NCBI GenBank assembly: GCA_964016985.1
Contig: OZ024835.1
Location: 68,402,812-68,466,811, forward strand
Reading direction: 5' to 3'
Length of the DNA stretch: 64,000 nucleotides
Source: Anodontia alba
Taxonomy: Eukaryota > Mollusca > Bivalvia > Lucinida > Lucinidae
Shown here: positions 57,755 through 64,000 of the stretch, in pieces
How positions within the stretch are numbered: position 1 is the first letter of the stretch
Layout: each line of letters starts with the position of its first letter
Position numbers and translations under genes: made by a program
The notes under the pieces: model-generated
Seen by the model: only the letters and a program-made list of their open reading frames with translations
What the model was told of the DNA's origin: nothing
Databases searched by the model: none

Positions 57755-58086
57755 AAGTCAACCCTCTTTATACCGACACTCGATACAAGGAAAAAAATCG
57801 TTATAATGACAATTTGAATGTCACAAAACCTCCGCTCAAGAGGTGACAGTTAGTGAAAATTATGCAAGAATATTGCATTAAAACTTCAAGCAACATATGT
57901 TTTGGATATTTGTTAGACCCGCGATTCTAACAAATATCCAAAACATATGTTCTGTTAGGAAATAACAATTAAACAAGGTATTTCTTACATATCATTCCGG
58001 CCACTGAGGATTCTTTATAACAGCAAATTCATTTTAATGGCAACAGCTTTGGGAACAAATGCTGTCGTTGTAACGAGGGTTCACTG
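57755..58086. mobile_element. TA-flanked MITE (CAGTAAACCCTCGTTAC family), copy 1, reverse
   Basis: The left end AAGTCAACCCTCTTTATACC and right end GTTGTAACGAGGGTTCACTG correspond to the 59709-60054 element in reverse. The central hairpin ATATGTTTTGGATATTTG / CAAATATCCAAAACATAT has a damaged tip (GTTAGACCCGCGATTCTAAC). Confidence 0.8.
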
Positions 58087-58110
58087 TAAATCTTATCTTA
58101 GTTTGTTTCA

Positions 58111-58192
58111 GGGTTAGGGTTAGGGTTAGGGTTAGGGTTAGGGTTAACCCTAACCCTAACCCTAACCCTAACCCTAACCCTAACCCTAACCC
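58111..58192. repeat. Head-to-head interstitial telomeric repeat
   Basis: About 35 bp of (GGGTTA)n switch at 58145/58146 into about 47 bp of (AACCCT)n without interruption. The order 5'-(TTAGGG)n-(CCCTAA)n-3' is that expected when two chromosome ends are joined. Repeats are perfect, with no degenerate units. Confidence 0.97.
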
Positions 58193-58884
58193 TTTTGTTT
58201 ATATATATTCATTTTCATATTTATATGTGTTTCACATGCAGTATTTTAATTGAGATTGTTTTTAATCACTCATACACTCATTTCATTAGCAATAAAGGTT
58301 TTATTGTTAATTTTCGTACTTTTATTCTGTTTCAACCAAGATGTTCAGCTGTCTTTTGAGTTGATATAAACAAACCTCCAGTCAAGAACAAAGCTAAACT
58401 GCAACTTTCTTCTGAAAGAAGTGTCAGATCAGTTTAGGTTCTTCAGTCCTATATCTCATCCTAAGACTACAAATCGAGACAAATAATATAGCATGTGCTA
58501 ATAGGCTGAACGTTACAAGCAGGAATAGACTTGGAGCAGTGGTTTATTTTTTCACCTTGCAAATCAAGGAATTGGGGACCGAAAACCATACTATTTTCTT
58601 TCGGATGAGACTTTAAACCATTATTCCATTTCTGTAACTAGGTCAGAGAGACTCAACGGCTGACATGCATTCAAATATGCATCAGGACAAAGCAAAGATT
58701 TTGCCTTCATGTGTGTGTCGGTAGTTGCAATTTTTCTAGCATTGGCTGTGGCATTTTCATGACATATTTTGTTTGAAACAAAAAAAAAAAAAACGTTTTG
58801 TGTGAAAATGACCTGCAAAAGCATATGGGTCGGGTATTGTTTACATTTGCAAAGGGCATGTTACAGCATACAGATTTTTTTTTT

Positions 58885-59178
58885 CATTACGAAAACATGC
58901 CTATTCAAATATACTGAAAATTTTACCATAAAAAAATGAAAAAAAAAAAAAAAAAAAAAAAACAGATAAAATTTCTTATATTTTTCATATTTCTGCTCAA
59001 AACATAGATTGTGGGCACCCGTTAGAACCGCCTTTGCGAGGCGGTTCTAACGAGTACTCACAATCTATGTTTTTGAGCAGAAATAAGAAAAATAATATAT
59101 ACCCCTCTAAACCCCAGTTTTTCTATATAAAAGTGGGGTTTAAGGGGGTCAAAATTATATAGGCGTATTTTCGTGATG
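58885..59178. mobile_element. CAT...ATG foldback element, copy
   Basis: Complete ends CATTACGAAAACATGCC and GGCGTATTTTCGTGATG, hairpin tip CGTTAGAACCGCCTTTGCG / GAGGCGGTTCTAACG. An A-run of over 20 bases lies in the left arm. Confidence 0.9.
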
Positions 59179-59419
59179 CACTCTGTTATGGCGTTATAGT
59201 ATATTCCAAGTAGTGCGTATAGGGGAATTATTGTGGGTTCTGAATAGCTGGCATTGATGCAGAAAGTGTTTTTAGCAGTAGTCGTCAAAATGGTTGTGCC
59301 AGCCTATGAAATACTGTTATTCACCACCTAACAAGTCTTTGTAGTGACTTAATCTCTGCAATTTGCAAGGCACACGAAACAAGAGTGATTCCTATCCTTT
59401 ATTTACTATAGATTTACAG

Positions 59420-59613
59420 TGTGGCTCTTATCATACATTGTGACTCCTATCATCGTCTCTCTCCTCTGGACATTTCGCGACATTTGGAGATCTCTGGGTG
59501 TCAAACAACACCTTCGGAATACTGGAGCAAAAGAAAACCACCAGTTGAACCCCATTGAACCGAGAAACAGGTATAAAACTTTTCATCCCAGACCGGAACA
59601 ACAAAATATGTGA
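59420..59613 (+). CDS. Possible terminal exon, membrane-protein-like, unrecognised
   Basis: After a good acceptor (pyrimidine-rich, then TTTACAG) an open frame reads WLLSYIVTPIIVSLLWTFRD then IWRSLGVKQHLRNTGAKE and ends PRPEQQNM before TGA. It has one hydrophobic helix and a polar tail. No upstream exon on this strand was found, and a GTATAA donor-like site at ~59570 is an alternative end. It lies inside intron 1 of the opposite-strand gene. It could be spurious. Confidence 0.3.
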
Positions 59614-59708
59614 GATAACCAATTGTGAATCACGTGATTGTCCGCCTTGAAAATAGATTAAGATAAATGAATATGATAAATATAATGAACTGTCCCTTGG
59701 ACTGAATA

Positions 59709-60054
59709 CAGTAAACCCTCGTTACAACGACATCATTTGTTCACAAAAAATGTTGCCATTATAATGAATTTGCTGTTCTAAAGATTCCTTAATGAACATA
59801 ATGATATGTAAGAAAGGCCTTGTTTTATTCTTATTTCCTCATAGAACATATGTTTTGGATATTTGTTAGAATCGCCTCTCTGAGGCGATTCTAACAAATA
59901 TCCAAAACATATGTTGCTTGAAGATATTATGCAATGTTTTTGCATAAAATTCTCATTAACCGTCACCTCTTGAGCGAATGTTTCGTGACATTTAAATTGT
60001 CATTATAACGAATTTTGTCGTTGTATCGAGCGTCGGTATAAAATGGGTTGACTG
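59709..60054. mobile_element. TA-flanked MITE (CAGTAAACCCTCGTTAC family), copy 2
   Basis: CAGTAAACCCTCGTTACAAC to AAAATGGGTTGACTG, TA at 59707-59708 and 60055-60056. The central perfect hairpin (about 59842-59915) has arms ACATATGTTTTGGATATTTG and inverted, tip GTTAGAATCGCCTCTCTG / AGGCGATTCTAAC. Confidence 0.88.
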
Positions 60055-60184
60055 TATTTCATTTATTTGACTACAATAGTGAAAGTTATAGGAAGAATAA
60101 CTCACATGTATAATGCATCTGCGCCACAATATCAGCAAACGTACCTTTGGATATGTACGACTAGCGAAGACTCAGATCAGCCTG

Positions 60185-60291
60185 CCCAGTAAGCATTCTA
60201 CATAAATCTATAGCGGGCCGTTATCGGCCCGTCAGGCTAGCTGACGGGCCGATAACGGCCCGCTGTAGATTTATAAAGAATGCTAGTTGTG
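60185..60291. mobile_element. CCCAG-type hairpin MITE (CCGTTATCGGCCC family), copy 3
   Basis: Starts CCCAGTAAGCATTCTACAT, with the longest stem of the three (CGGGCCGTTATCGGCCCGTC / GACGGGCCGATAACGGCCCG), and ends AAGAATGCTAGTTGTG. The right terminus is degraded. It is inserted in a GATCAGCCTGC..GCGCATTCGC repeat. Confidence 0.8.
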
Positions 60292-60779
60292 AGCGCATTC
60301 GCAGAGTCTGCGTTGTCCACATGTAGAAATCTTGCATCATTAGCTATCCAACATGTGCCCAGTGAAGATTCGATCAGACTGCGAGAATGCGCACATGTAC
60401 GAATGTACGTTTTCTTGGACGTTGTTGCTCATACAGAGGAATTATTTAAGTTTGCTTTACATGTTGCTAGTGCATGGTATACAGAGGCATAGACAGAACG
60501 GAATTAGCTTTACGCACACTGAGGAAAAATCTTGAAAAGTATGCGCAGAATAACGCTCCCAAAGTGGGGGCTGAATCTGCTCCCAGAGGAATCAAAGAGC
60601 AGTCTATATGGTAAAGAAGCAAAGTAATTTATGTAAATGACACTTTATTATAGATAGTTTCTTTTGTGCGAAATGAGCGCTACGGCCAAAATACACCGTA
60701 CACCTTGCCTCACGGTGAAACTCAGGTTGGTATCTATATATCGTTTGTACAAGTATTGTAAGGAGTTATAGTGTCCGAA

Positions 60780-61020
60780 CAGATATGAGCCAAGGACCAG
60801 GATTTCCTACAAGATTGCATGTGCGCCCTGCGAAGACGCAGATCAGCCTGCGCATCCGCGCAGTCTGATCAGAGTCTTCACAGGGCACTTTGTGAGTAAC
60901 CAAGGATACAAAGCGTATACAGGCGAACAGTGAAGACTGGTCAGACTGCGCAGGTGCGCAGGCTGATATGAGTCTTCGCTGGGCAGACATGCAATCTTGT
61001 AAAACATGCTGTGTCCCGGC
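60780..61020. repeat. GATCAGCCTGCGCA-type foldback repeat
   Basis: Several nested palindromes (GACGCAGATCAGCCTGCGCA / TGCGCAGGCTGATATGAGTC) lie between outer segments ATATGAGCCAAGGACCAGG and ATGCTGTGTCCCGGCTC. A relative lies at 62244-62490. Confidence 0.7.
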
Positions 61021-61421
61021 TCAGTAGGAGTAATACTGTAATTATATAGTGTACCGTTGAGTTTCTGTGCTTCCTATAAAGTGGGGCAGGCGCCGAGAGC
61101 TGTTGCCTCAATTTCGATGTTTTGCCGTTGAGCCTGGGTGGGATTTTATCAACTGATCCACCTTTTAGTTCCCTTTCTGATATCTTTTTGGGTGACACCT
61201 GTAAAATATTAATGAGCCTATTTCAGCAAAACAAAATAGGAAAAACTAAAGAGTGGTTCTTGTGCTTTCTAAAGCTGGTTGATAATGATGTAAAATTATA
61301 TTGACATTTGGACACTTAAAACCCATTTATGCCTATTAATGCCTAGTTTCCCCCTAAAGGGACACTGGCAAAACAGTTTAGACCCAGATCAGATGCCAAA
61401 CAACAACAATAACAACAACAA

Positions 61422-61455
<34 letters not shown>

Positions 61456-62243
61456 GACACAGATTGCACACCCAGGTAAAATATGGTTACAACAACATCT
61501 AACCAGACACTCCTTATATTGAAATGAACGCGTCTAAAGAGTTAAGGTAGAAGAGTCCACCAGGTATAAATGGGTTAATTAAATTCTTGTTTTTTGTTTG
61601 TTTTTTTTTGTTTTTTTTTCTATGCAGGAATGGATATCGTCAAGAGAGGGAGATAACTGTATCAATATGTTCAAGTTTGTCTCCCTTCTTAAAACGGATC
61701 TATTCTTTTAGAGTAGACCTTTTTTTCAGAAGGGGACTGGTAAGCAGGAAAGCAAACAGGAAGTCACAAAAGTTGTTTCCCTTAACGAAAATGGAGGATT
61801 CCAAGCGTATCATCTCACGCTGACTATTATGGTTAAGGCTGCGTAAAGCAAAAAAGTGTCTCCGAACATGCACAAAGTGCGCAGACTCAGATCATCTTGC
61901 ACATGCGCAAAGTGTCATCCGGGCCTTTGCTCTCTATTAATAGATTCTGAAGTACCTATTGAAGATCTGTTAGCGGAAAGTGTAGGCCCTGATCAGACTG
62001 CGCAGACATTGTTTCGGATGGCAAATAGTGTAGACCCAGATCAGACACCGCAAAATGCTACACAATTTGCATTAAATACAGGAATTTCTATAAAACATGG
62101 TAATACAAACCAAGCGGACAGTCCGTCTATTGGAAAAAGGACCTGCCCAAAGAGTTGAGATAGTCCACTTGGCATAACTGAGTTTATGAAGGGCGTAACC
62201 AATGTTGTGAGAAATTGTAGCGCGACCGCAATACAAGTTTGAC
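61021..62243. other. No recognised gene; low-complexity and dispersed repeats
   Basis: A long A-run (about 61426-61452) follows a half CAAACAGTG hairpin at 61372. The segment 61640-61800 (GGGAGATAAC, GAAGTCACAAAAGTTG) recurs diverged at 63550-63690 and is a repeat. No exon is supported. Confidence 0.4.
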
Positions 62244-62490
62244 ATATGAGCCGGGGCACAGCATTCCCTTGCCAGATTGCTTGTTCGTCCAGGACGGAAG
62301 ACTTAGATCAGCCTGCACATCCTGGCATTCTAATCAGAACCTCTGCCGCCCGTCTAAAGAAAGTTTGGATGTTTGGCTACCCACAAAGCGCGAAGCAATG
62401 ACTCTGATCAGCCTGCGCATTTGCGCAGGCTGATCTGAGTCATTGCTTCGCGGGCATGCGATCTCATAGAAAATGCTGTGCCCCGTCTTA
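62244..62490. repeat. GATCAGCCTGCGCA-type foldback repeat
   Basis: Outer ends GCCGGGGCACAGCATTCCC and AAAATGCTGTGCCCCGTC are inverted. The centre is a strong hairpin (GCGAAGCAATGACTCTGATC to GATCTGAGTCATTGCTTCGC, tip CAGCCTGCGCATTTGCGCAG-like). Confidence 0.8.
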
Positions 62491-62880
62491 AACTACAATA
62501 AATTATGTTAAAATTAAATCTAAAAATGTATTGTTTCAATAGAACAAATACAGAAATCTTAGGGTTTCAACCCTAAAATATAAATAATAGCATGGTACCC
62601 TTTTTATGTTAAGTTTGTGAGCGATTCACCGGCGTACATTCAGAGATAACTTACACAAAAATAAAATTAATTTCGTATACATGTAATTCCAAGTATATAT
62701 CGTATTTATGCTGAAAATATAGGTAAAATATCTCATATCAAAATTTACGCTAAACAAAGTAGTTCGTGGATTCATGCTCAGTGGATTTGTCGGACTATAA
62801 ATTTCGTTTGCAAATTGCGCTGGACCAATGAAACTGGTATAAGTGTAAGCAGGTCAAGTTAAACTTATTATTTGACACAC

Positions 62881-63018
62881 CTTGACATTATTTGGCACTA
62901 AAGTTATTTCCGTTGTTTCGACCATCAGATTGACGTCGTTCAGTTGCTTGTGACTGTCATCGTTGCTATGGTTACATGTATCTTTCGATTCTTCAATGAC
63001 TGGATGATGACCCGCCAT
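62881..63018 (-). CDS. First coding exon of unrecognised membrane protein gene
   Basis: ATG at 63018 opens exactly 46 codons (MAGHHPVIEESKDTCNHSND ... VETTEITLVPNNVK) ending at a GTGTGT donor in phase 0. This fits the phase-0 acceptor of the exon at 54430-54685. A TTTCAG acceptor about 25 nt upstream of the ATG suggests a preceding non-coding exon. The 25 nt contain a short uORF (ATGGTTACGTGA). The segment is acidic and polar with no signal peptide, so it would be cytoplasmic. Confidence 0.65.
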
Positions 63019-63296
63019 TAGATCACGTAACCATCGTTATCTGAAATTGGAATAGATGAAATTCATAAATAGCGAGAAATTTGTTTTCTGAAAGGAAACA
63101 GATGCCACCCCCCCACCCCCCCCCCCCAACCCCCTCCCCACCTCGAACTTTCTGAGTTATATATCGACCTTGATTACAAGGTCAAGGTTACTAAATTCTA
63201 ATCAGCTTGAAGGCATGTCCCAATAATATATATATCCATGGCTTGATGAACATCCGACGATCTGTTAAACAGAAATGGCGCAAATATGAAACCGTT

Positions 63297-63345
63297 ACGC
63301 CAACACCGACGCCAATACTGACGCCGACGCAAACGCTAACGGGAT
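63297..63345. repeat. Short ACGCCAAC-type minisatellite
   Basis: Six to seven imperfect units of (C/G)ACGC(C/A)(A/G) lie between GAAACCGTT and GGGATCCGC. A C-rich homopolymer stretch lies at about 63100-63140. Confidence 0.6.
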
Positions 63346-63764
63346 CCGCACACACACAAAAAACAACAAAAAACAATATGACCCCTCCTTTCACCTCAGA
63401 TGGGGTGGGAGGAAGCGAGGGGGAAGTGGGGGGAGCATTTTGAATCAGGGTGTAGCTAAGGCATTATGATAAACGGATCACTTTGTAGATTTTCTGCCAT
63501 TTTTTGAAAAAGGAGACAAATATTTTGATGCCCTTTCATTAATGCCCTAAACACAAACCCTCTGAAAAGGGGTCTACTATTTTAGAGCAAATTCTTTCCT
63601 TATAGAGTAGCCCCTTTCAGAAGAGGCTTTGGAGTGCAGTAAATCTAGCAAGAAGTCACAAAAGTTACCTCCCTTGGCAGAAATGGTGAAAAATCTACAA
63701 GTGGATTAAGAATATGTAATAACGGGGATAGGATACACTCAATACACAGTGAAATTTTATTATA

Positions 63765-64000
63765 CATTACGAAAACAAGTCTATTCAAATGTATTGAACG
63801 TTTTACAACCAGAAAATGAAAATTTTCAGATAAAAAATTCTGATATTTTTCATATTTCTGCTCAAAACAAAGATTATGGGTACCCGTTAGAACCGCCTCT
63901 GCGAGGCGGTTCTAACGAGTACCCACAATCTATGTTTTTGAGCAGAAATAAGAAAAATAATGTATACCCCTGTAAACCCCAGTTTTACTATATAAAATTG
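63765..64000. mobile_element. CAT...ATG foldback element, cut by window edge
   Basis: Starts CATTACGAAAACAAGTC. The hairpin is complete (CCGTTAGAACCGCCTCTGCG / GAGGCGGTTCTAACGAG). It continues through the constant right arm to the last base of the window. Confidence 0.9.

Noticed and set aside
58621..58824. 67-codon minus-strand frame ending LSDLVTEME
   Set aside because: Composition is protein-like, but it starts in a homopolymer, has no clear acceptor and does not connect in phase to a recognised exon.

Overview
The window looks like nuclear DNA of a marine bivalve mollusc (clam-like). The reasons are AT-rich sequence, GT-AG introns, TTAGGG telomere-type repeats, molluscan TGACCTTGACC tandem repeats, and very abundant foldback and miniature transposons. 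Nothing bacterial or organellar was seen. Most of the 64 kb is mobile or repeated DNA. Host genes are few and mostly represented by scattered exons.

Layout. (1) About 3.5-9.8 kb, minus strand: the first three coding exons of STAM, the ESCRT-0 endosomal adaptor, with phase-consistent splice sites. Its introns are filled with tandem repeats and hairpin MITEs, and the rest of the gene lies beyond the left edge. (2) 10.0-11.6 kb: an element bounded by inverted arrays of a GGGGCGAAACGAC-type repeat. (3) 12.1-21.1 kb: a three-level nest. A CR1-like LINE (minus) is split by a CCCAGCAA...TTGCTGGG transposon, which is split in turn by a 6.5 kb Ty3-type LTR retrotransposon whose pol order is protease-integrase-RT-RNase H. 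(4) 21-33.8 kb: repeats, a direct segmental duplication, and decayed pieces of an abundant RT family (GIPMGTNCAP / YLDD type, tentatively Penelope-like). (5) 33.8-39.2 kb: a tandem duplication carrying two intact, intronless rhodopsin-class GPCR genes. (6) 40.6-45.1 kb: a wrecked C2H2 zinc-finger array riddled with insertions. (7) 45-64 kb: mostly foldback elements, a head-to-head telomeric repeat, and exons of an unrecognised single-pass membrane protein gene on the minus strand (coding exons near 63.0, 54.6 and probably 50.2 kb).

The strongest unusual signals are structural. Hairpins from sequence-unrelated elements share one tip motif (TTAGAA-N3-CCTC / GAGG-N3-TTCTAA). A set of CCCAG...CTGGG elements with unrelated interiors show 2-bp target duplications at three readable sites. 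A CAT...ATG foldback family occurs about eleven times. The RT family leaves many 5'-truncated copies that share a fixed 3' end followed by a T-run. Nested copies and paralogous empty sites within the window let several insertion boundaries be read directly.

All calls are by eye from the sequence. Coordinates of repeats are approximate to a few bases unless a junction is described.
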